NCBI GenBank assembly: GCA_023441145.1
Contig: JAEZQN010000386.1
Coordinates: 1-8,907 of the forward strand
Source of the DNA: Bacillota bacterium
GTDB lineage: Bacteria; Bacillota; Clostridia; Lachnospirales; Lachnospiraceae
DNA: 8,907 nucleotides
Direction: 5' to 3'
The translations under genes were made by a program, and so were the position numbers. This document shows positions 1 through 6,190 of this stretch, piece after piece. Below the pieces are notes generated by a model. That model had not been told where the DNA came from. It searched no databases and worked only from the letters and a program-made list of their open reading frames with translations. Every line of letters begins with the position of its first letter. Position 1 is the stretch's first letter.

Positions 1-1243
1 GCCCATAAGAACGGCGCTCATAAAACTTGTTGACTCCCTACATATGACATTTACGGAGACTACACAGGTCATGAATGAGATGAATAGAATTGGAGAAATC
101 ACCAATGTTGCATCCAATACAGTTGCTACCAATGAGGCACGTATTGCAGATAGAATCTTGCTGGTGAACAATAAGTGCAGGGATCTTTCAGAGAAAGCAG
201 ATGCCAATACCAAGAACATAAGTAGTGTATCACAAAGTATTCAGAAGGTGAGAGATAATGTAACGCAGGGAAGTACCTATGTGAGTAATCTTGTGGAGAG
301 CATGGAGCAAGTAGAGGTGGCATCATATAACATATCAGGCGTCACGGAGCTAATTCTATCTATTTCCTCTCAAACCAAGCTTCTAGCTCTTAATGCATCT
401 ATTGAAGCGGCTCGTGCAGGGGTACATGGCATGGGTTTTGCCGTAGTAGCAGATGAGATAGGTAAACTTGCACTACAGACAACCAATGCGGTTACCCAGA
501 CTAGTGAGTTGATACAGAAAAGCCTTGAGAAAGTAGGAGATTGTAAGAAAGAGGTAGAGCATACTGCAGGTAGCTTTAATAGTATAAAAAGTAATATTAA
601 CAAAATCTCAGAGGAAAGTAAGGCAATTGTTGAAACAACTATGGAGCAAAAGACGGATATTGAAGAAATTGTGGCTGCTGTTGAGGAAATATCTGCAACG
701 ATACAAAATAATGCTTCCATTGCAGAGAATAATGCACAGGCCAATACTTCCCTATATAAGCAAACAGGTAAGCTAAAAAATCTTCTGGATGCCTATGTTC
801 TAGAACCAGGTATAGACTCCGCCATAGATCAAGAGTTGATAATAAAGGAAGCTAACATATTTCTTAAGAAAGCCCAGGATTTGATAGACTCTGTTCAGCC
901 TAATACAGTGATGGAATGGGATGAGATGCTTCTTGAGGCAATCGGGAATAAAGAGTGTATCGAATGTGCCTATGTTACCAATAGTCAGGGGATTCAGTGT
1001 AGTAGTACAGTTATGAATCCATCCATAGATACGGCCCTACTTTATAATTTTAAGCCTGCAGTTGCTGGAGACAGCCATAAATCTCAAAAATATTATACTC
1101 AGCCAATGCGTAAAAAAGACAGGGTCTATGTATCCCTTGAATATATATCCAGTGCAACAAAGAATCTCTGCTGTACCTGTGCAAAATATATTTGTGAGAG
1201 AAATGGTGAGGATTATGAGGTATCAGTAGATATGAAATATTAG
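1..1243 (+). CDS. Methyl-accepting chemotaxis protein, 5'-truncated by the window edge
   Basis: Cytoplasmic signalling part of a chemoreceptor that would control the CheA/CheW kinase complex. The reading frame is open to the left edge (first whole codon at base 2). The first Met, at base 44, has no ribosome binding site, so it is probably internal and the sensor part lies outside the window. Residues counted from that Met: long heptad-rich helices at about 1-250, with the conserved hairpin tip at about 107-143 (ISSQTKLLALNASIEAARAG followed by a GFAVVADEIGKLA stretch). No membrane segment is visible in the part present. After the coiled coil comes an unusual domain of about 130 residues, 265-399. 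Its YVTNSQGIQ and YVSLEYISSATKN stretches resemble the later strands of a PDC/Cache-like sensor fold. It holds seven cysteines: 305, 308, 319, 376, 377, 379 and 384. The chemoreceptor call is firm; the fold and ligand of the C-terminal domain are inference. Confidence 0.93.
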   Translation, partial: PIRTALIKLVDSLHMTFTETTQVMNEMNRIGEITNVASNTVATNEARIADRILLVNNKCRDLSEKADANTKNISSVSQSIQKVRDNVTQGSTYVSNLVESMEQVEVASYNISGVTELILSISSQTKLLALNASIEAARAGVHGMGFAVVADEIGKLALQTTNAVTQTSELIQKSLEKVGDCKKEVEHTAGSFNSIKSNINKISEESKAIVETTMEQKTDIEEIVAAVEEISATIQNNASIAENNAQANTSLYKQTGKLKNLLDAYVLEPGIDSAIDQELIIKEANIFLKKAQDLIDSVQPNTVMEWDEMLLEAIGNKECIECAYVTNSQGIQCSSTVMNPSIDTALLYNFKPAVAGDSHKSQKYYTQPMRKKDRVYVSLEYISSATKNLCCTCAKYICERNGEDYEVSVDMKY

Positions 1244-1254
1244 AATTGTTATGA

Positions 1255-1283
1255 CGACCTCCGATAAGCTATACCGGAGGCCG
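1255..1283. terminator. Weak intrinsic terminator between convergent genes
   Basis: Inverted repeat CCTCCG (1258-1263) and CGGAGG (1275-1280), an 11-base loop, and two more outer pairs beyond one mismatch. It starts a few bases after the chemoreceptor stop codon and lies beyond the hydE stop codon. The T-rich stretch on the plus-strand side (1291-1300) is interrupted and displaced from the stem, so this is at best a weak terminator, mainly for the plus strand. Confidence 0.45.
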
Positions 1284-1308
1284 GCTCATATTCTATTCTT
1301 CCATAATC

Positions 1309-2361
1309 TTAATTTCTCTTTACATTTCCTATATCAGTTACAATCTGATATCCAACGGAAGCGACTCTCCGTTCTAAGCAACCTCTACATTGTGCGGCTT
1401 CTTCACCTGTACAAATTTTATTTTCATATAGTGCATATAGTTTACGTACCGAAACTGGTGATAGATTTGGCATTACAACATTTGCACCGGCTTTTAAACC
1501 TAATTCTCGTCCATCTGGGTGAATGGTGCCTAGGGCGGTTGTGGCTGGTATGAGTGCATAAGGAAACAACAATCGCAAGATTGCTATTAGTCTTAATGTG
1601 AGGGGGAGACTTCCCGCTTGGTAGTTTGAGAAAGGTGTTTGATTGTGGGGAAGATAAGGTCCGATACCAATCATGTCTGGCTGCAACTCTTGTAAAAATC
1701 GAATGTCATCAATGATACATTCTAAGGTTTGATATGGGGAACCAACCATAAAGCCAGACCCCACCTGATAGCCGATCTCTTTTAAATCCCTCAGGCATTG
1801 TTTTCTACTTTCTAGACTCATGGACATAGGATGTAATTTGCTGTAATGCTGTGAATTAGCAGTTTCATGTCTTAATAGGTATCGGTCTGCACCAGCATTG
1901 AAGAACTTTTGATAACTAGTTTTAGACTTTTCCCCTATTGAAAGAGTGACTGCACAATCAGGAAACCTACTTTTAATGGTAATAATGATATCACATAGTA
2001 AATCGTCTGTATAATAAGCATCTTCACCACCTTGTAGAACGAAAGTACGAAAGCCAAGAGAATAACCTTCTCTACAACAGTCTAAAATATCTTCTTTGCT
2101 CAGTCGATACCGCACTAAATCTCTATTTTCAGCTCGTATTCCACAATAATAGCAATTGTTTTTGCAATAATTTGTGAATTCAATAAGTCCTCTGGTATAT
2201 ACATGGTTGCCATATATCTTTTGTCGAATAGAATTGGCTTCATAGAATAGGGTGGTGTCATAATCATCAGTTTTAAGTAAGGTAAGCAATTCCTCATCGG
2301 ATACCTTGATACTATTGCACAAGTTAGAAATGATGTCATTACCGTATGTAATTTTGCTCAT
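1309..2361 (-). CDS. hydE: [FeFe]-hydrogenase H-cluster maturase HydE (radical SAM)
   Basis: Radical SAM enzyme that, with HydG and HydF, builds the two-iron subcluster of [FeFe]-hydrogenase; HydE is known to act on the iron-cysteine-CO-CN complex made by HydG. From the Met encoded at 2361 the protein has 350 residues, the usual HydE length. The SAM-cluster motif CX3CX2C is C66, C70, C73 in RGLIEFTNYCKNNCYYCGIR. The C-terminal CX7CX2C motif (C317, C325, C328), which holds the optional second cluster in some HydE proteins, is intact. The GIGPYLPHNQTPF stretch (about 232-244) is also HydE-like. An in-frame ATG four codons upstream (2373) is rejected, because a GGAGG at 2367-2371 lies five bases before the ATG at 2361 and overlaps that upstream ATG. 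The gene stands alone: hydF, hydG and hydrogenase genes are not in the window. Biotin synthase and PylB are relatives, but the C-terminal cysteines favour HydE. Confidence 0.92.
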   Translation of the reverse strand: MSKITYGNDIISNLCNSIKVSDEELLTLLKTDDYDTTLFYEANSIRQKIYGNHVYTRGLIEFTNYCKNNCYYCGIRAENRDLVRYRLSKEDILDCCREGYSLGFRTFVLQGGEDAYYTDDLLCDIIITIKSRFPDCAVTLSIGEKSKTSYQKFFNAGADRYLLRHETANSQHYSKLHPMSMSLESRKQCLRDLKEIGYQVGSGFMVGSPYQTLECIIDDIRFLQELQPDMIGIGPYLPHNQTPFSNYQAGSLPLTLRLIAILRLLFPYALIPATTALGTIHPDGRELGLKAGANVVMPNLSPVSVRKLYALYENKICTGEEAAQCRGCLERRVASVGYQIVTDIGNVKRN

Positions 2362-2436
2362 AAGCGCCTCCATTATAGTTTGTTACTAATTGAATGAATT
2401 ATGTCGTATTAGTGTGTTTGTGAAAAAACATGCGAC

Positions 2437-2467
2437 AATACCTATTAAACACATATGATATATAAAG
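2437..2467. promoter_or_regulatory. Putative Rrf2 operator A (hydE promoter)
   Basis: The stretch AATACCTATTAAAC (2437-2450) and its downstream bases match the site in front of the LysR gene at about 21 of 31 positions, including an unbroken CCTATTAAAC. It covers the -10 element and spacer of the proposed hydE promoter, where a bound repressor would block RNA polymerase. Unlike site C it lacks a clear second inverted arm, so it may be a weaker site. Assignment to the Rrf2 protein is inference. Confidence 0.4.
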
Positions 2468-2471
2468 TCAA
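2444..2471 (-). promoter_or_regulatory. hydE: Probable hydE promoter
   Basis: On the minus strand a TTGACT (-35, bases 2471-2466) is followed after 16 bases by TTTAAT (-10, bases 2449-2444), each matching the sigma-A consensus at five of six positions. Transcription would begin near 2437 and leave a leader of about 75 bases before the hydE ATG. The leader contains an imperfect inverted repeat (TGTCG at 2402-2406 with CGACA at 2433-2437) of unknown meaning. Confidence 0.5.
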
Positions 2472-2481
2472 TGCTTTGAAG

Positions 2482-2512
2482 CTATAGAAAATAACTATAA
2501 CTAGTTATATGA
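2482..2512. promoter_or_regulatory. Dyad upstream of the cysK promoter, possible activator site
   Basis: Contains the inverted repeat ATAACTA (2491-2497) and TAGTTAT (2502-2508), centred about 65 bases before the expected cysK transcription start, a usual place for LysR-type activators. A strict T-N11-A LysR motif is not evident. The arrangement CTATAG, seven bases, CTATAAC, then TATATGA recurs on the minus strand at the right end of the window (8881-8907). The binding protein is unknown. Confidence 0.35.
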
Positions 2513-2530
2513 ATTTATCTCTGTTATATA

Positions 2531-2559
2531 TTGACAGGAAAAAAAAGTAATGATACTAT
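2531..2559 (+). promoter_or_regulatory. cysK: cysK operon promoter
   Basis: A perfect -35 TTGACA (2531-2536), a 17-base spacer and TACTAT (2554-2559) as -10, five of six matches. The start site would be near 2565-2567, giving a leader of about 82 bases before cysK. That leader is too short for a T-box or S-box riboswitch, and none was recognised. Confidence 0.8.
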
Positions 2560-2586
2560 TAAACCTACAAAATTCATAGGTTTTGT
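2556..2586. promoter_or_regulatory. Putative Rrf2 operator B (cysK promoter)
   Basis: An inverted repeat AAACCTA (2561-2567) and TAGGTTT (2577-2583) lies across the expected transcription start. Read from CTATTAAACC, the site agrees with operator C before the LysR gene at about 21 of 29 positions, including the ATAGG arm. Its AAACCTAC core is shared with the site in the promoter of the Rrf2 gene. The position, overlapping -10 and the start site, is typical of a repressor. Binding by the Rrf2 protein is inferred from the shared motif and proximity. Confidence 0.6.
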
Positions 2587-2604
2587 AAGTATATATTCAT
2601 CTAC

Positions 2605-2622
2605 TATAAGTATTTACTTATA
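2605..2622. repeat. Palindrome in the cysK leader
   Basis: TATAAGTA (2605-2612) and TACTTATA (2615-2622) form 8-base arms around two bases. It sits between the promoter and the cysK ribosome binding site. With a 2-base centre it is a poor RNA hairpin and looks more like a DNA operator. ATAAGTATT within it also occurs inside operator C (7739-7747), so it may be an extra binding site. Confidence 0.4.
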
Positions 2623-2647
2623 AATTCTATAAAAGGAGATAATTAAT

Positions 2648-3577
2648 ATGAGAGTTTATGAAGAGATCACAGAATTAATTGGTTCCACCCCATTGGTTAA
2701 ACTAAAGAATTATACTGGGTCTAGAAATTTAGATGCGACTATTTTGGCAAAAGTTGAATTTTTCAACCCAGCGGGAAGTGTAAAGGATCGAATTGCAAAA
2801 TCCATGATTGATGATGCAGAAGAAAAAGGTTTCTTAAAAAAAGACTCTGTTATCATTGAACCTACAAGTGGTAATACTGGCATTGGTCTTGCGTCAGTTG
2901 CTGCTGCAAAAGGATATAGAATTATATTAACAATGCCCGAGACTATGAGTATTGAACGCCGCAATCTTTTGAAAGCATATGGAGCGGAGTTGGTTTTAAC
3001 TGAAGGGTCTAAGGGTATAAAAGGCGCGATTGCTAAGGCTCAGGAGTTAGCTGAAGAGATACCTAACGGCTTTATTCCAAGTCAGTTCACTAACCCAGCT
3101 AATCCAGCCATTCATTACAAAACTACGGGACCAGAGATTTGGCAGGATACTGATGGCAAAGTTGATATCTTTGTTGCAGGTGTTGGTACAGGTGGGACTG
3201 TGAGTGGTGCTGGTGAATATTTGAAATCGCAAAACCAGGATATTAAAGTGATTGCTGTTGAACCTGATGGTTCTCCTGTTCTTTCAGGTGGAGAGCCTGG
3301 TCCGCATAAAATTCAAGGTATTGGTGCAGGCTTTATTCCTGAAACTCTAAACACGGAAATCTACGATGAGATTATACGAGTTAAAAATGAAGATGCATTT
3401 GCTACCGGTAAAGCACTTGCAAAAGAAGATGGTATCCTTGTAGGTATCTCTTCAGGGGCAGCTGTTTATGCAGCGACGCAGATAGCCAGACGTCCAGAAA
3501 ATAAAGGAAAGGTTATCGTTGCATTCTTACCGGATACAGGTGAACGCTATCTTTCCACACCAATGTTTAGCGAATAA
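2648..3577 (+). CDS. cysK: Cysteine synthase A (O-acetylserine sulfhydrylase)
   Basis: Cytoplasmic PLP enzyme that makes L-cysteine from O-acetylserine and sulfide. The 309 residues are the usual CysK length and the motifs are complete: the PLP-binding lysine K46 in GSVKDR, substrate loop PTSGNTG (about 72-78), phosphate-binding GTGGT (about 180-184), GGEPGPHKIQGIGAGFIP (about 214-231), GISSGAA (about 266-272) and C-terminal PDTGERYLST. GGEPGPHKIQGIG favours CysK over cystathionine beta-synthase. The start is supported by AAAGGAGA about nine bases upstream. It is the first gene of the sulfur cluster and directly follows the proposed Rrf2 operator. CysK proteins may also partner with serine acetyltransferase CysE, but no cysE is present here. 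Confidence 0.96.
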   Translation: MRVYEEITELIGSTPLVKLKNYTGSRNLDATILAKVEFFNPAGSVKDRIAKSMIDDAEEKGFLKKDSVIIEPTSGNTGIGLASVAAAKGYRIILTMPETMSIERRNLLKAYGAELVLTEGSKGIKGAIAKAQELAEEIPNGFIPSQFTNPANPAIHYKTTGPEIWQDTDGKVDIFVAGVGTGGTVSGAGEYLKSQNQDIKVIAVEPDGSPVLSGGEPGPHKIQGIGAGFIPETLNTEIYDEIIRVKNEDAFATGKALAKEDGILVGISSGAAVYAATQIARRPENKGKVIVAFLPDTGERYLSTPMFSE

Positions 3578-3642
3578 CTCTATTCCAGCAATAATCCTTT
3601 AGAGGGAGCTTTTATTATATTGAAAACTAAGAGGTGAAGACA

Positions 3643-4551
3643 ATGATTGATAAAAGAGAAAGTATGACAGCAAAGATTTGTTCTTTTACACGAGCATATC
3701 ATTCAAATTATGGCACGGAAAAAATATTTGATGATTATTTAGCATACGACTTAATGGGAAAGGAAGAGTATCAAGAAATAGGACAGTTGATAGAAAACAA
3801 TTTTGATGAGGAAAAATACAATCCCCTCATAGATTTTCAAGGTAGTGTTGTGTATCCGGTTATTGAAAAGTATATATCACCTATTTTAATTTCCAGAGTA
3901 GCTTATGCAGAAAATAAATTGCTGGATTTTACAAAAAAGCATAAAAGATGCCAGTATGTAATATGTGGAGCAGGGATGGATACTTTCTCCTTTAGAAATC
4001 CAATTGACAATGTTACTATTTTTGAGTTAGATCACCCAGATACTCAAAACTATAAATTAGAAAAAGTAAGAGCATTAGAATGGACCATCCCTAGTAACGT
4101 GCATTATGTTCCCATTGATTTCTCCAAGGATAATATGGTAGAAGTGCTAAAGGATGCAGGCTTAGATGACTCAGTTCCTACTTTTTTTGCTATGCTGGGA
4201 GTTACGTACTATCTTACACTGCCAGTATTTCAGGATACACTTTTCAAAATATCACAAGTAGCAAAAAACAGTGAAATCGTTTTTGATTTTCCCGATGCAA
4301 CAGCTTTTATAGAAAATGAATCAAATAGAGCTTATTATTTATCAGGTATAACTGCAAGACTTGGAGAACATATGATGCATGGTTATTCCATTGAAGATAT
4401 GGAAAACTCGTTACATTCCAATGGATTTCGTATAAATGAACATATGACACCTAGTGACATTCAAAAACAGTTTTTTGACGAACACGCAGGTAATTTACAA
4501 GCTTATGAAAATATACATTTTATTTTAGCAAAAAAGGGGGGTATAGAATGA
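3643..4551 (+). CDS. SAM-dependent methyltransferase, leucine carboxyl methyltransferase (LCM) family
   Basis: Class I SAM-dependent O-methyltransferase of the LCM/TIGR00027 type; the substrate is unknown. With the ATG at 3643 it has 302 residues. SAM-binding motif I is VICGAGMDTF (about 106-115), the acidic ribose-binding residue is in FELDHPD (about 127-133), DF (159-160) follows, and a GVTYYL motif (about 186-191) ends the Rossmann core. A GTG at 3634 would add three residues, but it lies within the AGAGGTGA ribosome binding site that serves the ATG, so the ATG is preferred. It follows cysK by 65 bases with no clear terminator, and its last codons overlap the luxS start (ATGA). The product S-adenosylhomocysteine could feed the recycling route ending in LuxS. 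In related operons this slot holds a UbiG/YrrT-type methyltransferase, which this is not. Confidence 0.82.
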   Translation: MIDKRESMTAKICSFTRAYHSNYGTEKIFDDYLAYDLMGKEEYQEIGQLIENNFDEEKYNPLIDFQGSVVYPVIEKYISPILISRVAYAENKLLDFTKKHKRCQYVICGAGMDTFSFRNPIDNVTIFELDHPDTQNYKLEKVRALEWTIPSNVHYVPIDFSKDNMVEVLKDAGLDDSVPTFFAMLGVTYYLTLPVFQDTLFKISQVAKNSEIVFDFPDATAFIENESNRAYYLSGITARLGEHMMHGYSIEDMENSLHSNGFRINEHMTPSDIQKQFFDEHAGNLQAYENIHFILAKKGGIE

Positions 4552-5009
4552 AGAAGATTGCTAGCTTTACTATTAATCATGATAAGTTAAAAAAAGGAAT
4601 TTATGTTTCTCGTATTGATGGGGATGTTATCACCTACGATATCAGAATGAAAATTCCCAATAAAGGTGATTATCTATCAAATGGTGCACTTCATACCTTT
4701 GAGCATTTGTTCGCAACCTATGCAAGAAACAGCGATTTATCAGAGAGTGTATTATATATTGGCCCAATGGGGTGCCGAACAGGATTTTACTTATTAGTAA
4801 GAGAGAATATAAATGGTAATCAAGTTTTAGAATTAGTGCGTTCTTCCTTTGCCTATATTCGTGATTTTGAAGGTGAAATACCCGGAAGTAGGCGAGTAGA
4901 ATGTGGAAATTATTTGGAACATGATTTACATGGAGCAAAACAAACAGCAATAGATATGCTTGATGTTTTGGAACATTGGACAGAGGAAAAAATGGCTTAT
5001 ATTAAGTAG
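4548..5009 (+). CDS. luxS: S-ribosylhomocysteine lyase LuxS (AI-2 synthesis)
   Basis: Metalloenzyme that cleaves S-ribosylhomocysteine to homocysteine and 4,5-dihydroxy-2,3-pentanedione, the precursor of autoinducer-2. The 153 residues match the family length. The metal ligands are H49 and H53 in HTFEH and C119 in ECGNY. E52 in HTFEH and the catalytic cysteine C76 in GPMGCRTGFY are present, and the HDLHGAK segment (about 125-131) is conserved. The ATG overlaps the TGA of the methyltransferase gene, with AGGGGGG seven bases upstream, indicating coupled translation. Homocysteine made here is the substrate for MccA two genes downstream, so the primary role is probably SAM recycling into cysteine; signalling is possible but not shown. 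The nucleosidase that supplies S-ribosylhomocysteine (Pfs/MtnN) is not encoded in the window. Confidence 0.96.
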   Translation: MKKIASFTINHDKLKKGIYVSRIDGDVITYDIRMKIPNKGDYLSNGALHTFEHLFATYARNSDLSESVLYIGPMGCRTGFYLLVRENINGNQVLELVRSSFAYIRDFEGEIPGSRRVECGNYLEHDLHGAKQTAIDMLDVLEHWTEEKMAYIK

Positions 5010-5029
5010 TTTGAAGGGGAGGAATCGTG

Positions 5030-6187
5030 ATGCCACAATATAAAAAAATTGAGTCTGCGCTCGTTCATGGAGGAATTTACGGAGACAAACTAACAGGAGC
5101 AGTGAATGTTCCAATATACCAAACATCAACGTACGAACAAGAAGGGCTTGGGAAACATAAAGGTTATGAATATTCTCGAACAGGAAATCCAACAAGAGCA
5201 GCACTAGAAGCATTGATAGCCGAGCTTGAGAACGGTAAATCAGGTTTTGCCTTTGCTTCAGGGATGGCCGCTATTACAGCAGTATTAAGCTTATTTAAGA
5301 CGGGAGATAAAATCATTATTTCCAGTAATGTGTATGGAGGAACTTATCGAGTTCTAGATAAGGTATTTAAAAACTTTGGAATAGCCTATACTATTGAAGA
5401 TACCACTGATATCACAAGGTTAGATAGTAAAATCACTTCCGATGTTAAGGCTATTCTGATTGAAAGCCCTGCAAACCCACTTCTTACCATAACGGATCTT
5501 GCTGCAGTAGCTAAAATTGCAAGAAAGCATGGAATTATATCTATTGTAGATAATACTTTTATGACACCATATTTACAGCGTCCAATTGAGCTAGGAATAG
5601 ATATCGTAATTCACAGTGCAACAAAATATCTTGGGGGACATAGTGACCTTATTGCAGGACTTGTAGTTGTAAATGACGAAGAACTAGCAAGGAGACTTGG
5701 TTTTATACAAAATGCTACAGGCGGAATATTAGGGCCTCAAGATTCATTTTTGCTGATTCGTGGGATTAAGACACTTGGAGTTCGTCTTGACCGTCATGTT
5801 GAGAATGCAGAAAAAGCAGTGGAGTATCTAATTAATCATAAGGCGGTTAAAAATGTATATTATCCAGGGTTACCTGGGGTAGAGGGATATGAGATAAATA
5901 AAAAGCAAGCAAAAAATGGTGGAGCAATGATTTCATTTGAACTGTTTGAACACTATGATATCAAAAAGTTTTTCACATCACTTAAATTAATCGCATTAGC
6001 AGAAAGCCTTGGTGGAGTGGAAAGTCTAGTTTGCCATCCTGCAACTATGACACATGCATCTATTCCTCATGAAATTCGAGAAAAGGTGGGTATTACAGAA
6101 GGGCTAATTCGTTTATCTATTGGTATTGAAAATATAGCAGATTTACTTGCTGATTTAGAGCAGGCTATCGCAGAAAGTGAGATGTAA
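5030..6187 (+). CDS. mccB: Cystathionine gamma-lyase / homocysteine gamma-lyase MccB
   Basis: Cys/Met-metabolism PLP enzyme that cleaves cystathionine to cysteine, 2-oxobutyrate and ammonia, the second step of reverse transsulfuration. The 385 residues are typical. Visible motifs are YEYSRTGNPTRAALEALIAE (about 47-66), the AFASGMAAI helix, SSNVYGGTYR, VDNTFMTPYLQRP, the PLP lysine K199 in HSATKYLGGHSD, and the C-terminal SLGGVESLVCHPATMTHAS. A GTG three bases earlier (5027) would add one residue; GGGGAGG at 5016-5022 is seven bases from the ATG at 5030, so ATG is preferred. It starts 20 bases after luxS and ends three bases before mccA. Sequence alone does not fully separate gamma-lyase from cystathionine gamma-synthase (MetB), but pairing with mccA and close resemblance to Bacillus MccB favour the lyase. 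Confidence 0.87.
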   Translation: MPQYKKIESALVHGGIYGDKLTGAVNVPIYQTSTYEQEGLGKHKGYEYSRTGNPTRAALEALIAELENGKSGFAFASGMAAITAVLSLFKTGDKIIISSNVYGGTYRVLDKVFKNFGIAYTIEDTTDITRLDSKITSDVKAILIESPANPLLTITDLAAVAKIARKHGIISIVDNTFMTPYLQRPIELGIDIVIHSATKYLGGHSDLIAGLVVVNDEELARRLGFIQNATGGILGPQDSFLLIRGIKTLGVRLDRHVENAEKAVEYLINHKAVKNVYYPGLPGVEGYEINKKQAKNGGAMISFELFEHYDIKKFFTSLKLIALAESLGGVESLVCHPATMTHASIPHEIREKVGITEGLIRLSIGIENIADLLADLEQAIAESEM

Positions 6188-6190
6188 ATT

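Noticed and set aside
44..46. ATG at base 44 as the start of the chemoreceptor gene
   Set aside because: The frame is open to the window edge, there is no ribosome binding site upstream, and the chemoreceptor would lack any N-terminal part; it is most likely an internal Met of a truncated gene.
370..744. 124-codon minus-strand frame inside the chemoreceptor gene
   Set aside because: Antisense shadow of the helical repeat-rich coding region; low-complexity Leu/Ser composition and no own control signals.
1251..1553. Open frame of 100 codons on the plus strand inside hydE
   Set aside because: Overlaps the convincing hydE frame on the opposite strand, has no recognisable domain, and starts in the terminator region.
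2359..2373. Upstream ATG for hydE at 2373 giving 354 residues
   Set aside because: The GGAGG ribosome binding site overlaps this ATG and is correctly spaced for the ATG at 2361.
3578..3642. Possible terminator or attenuator between cysK and the methyltransferase gene
   Set aside because: CTCTA (3578-3582) and TAGAG (3600-3604) give only a five-base stem with a long loop; too weak to claim, so the genes are treated as one operon.
4642..5213. Two minus-strand frames across luxS and the start of mccB
   Set aside because: They lie opposite genes with complete catalytic motifs and have no family resemblance or ribosome binding site that I can see.
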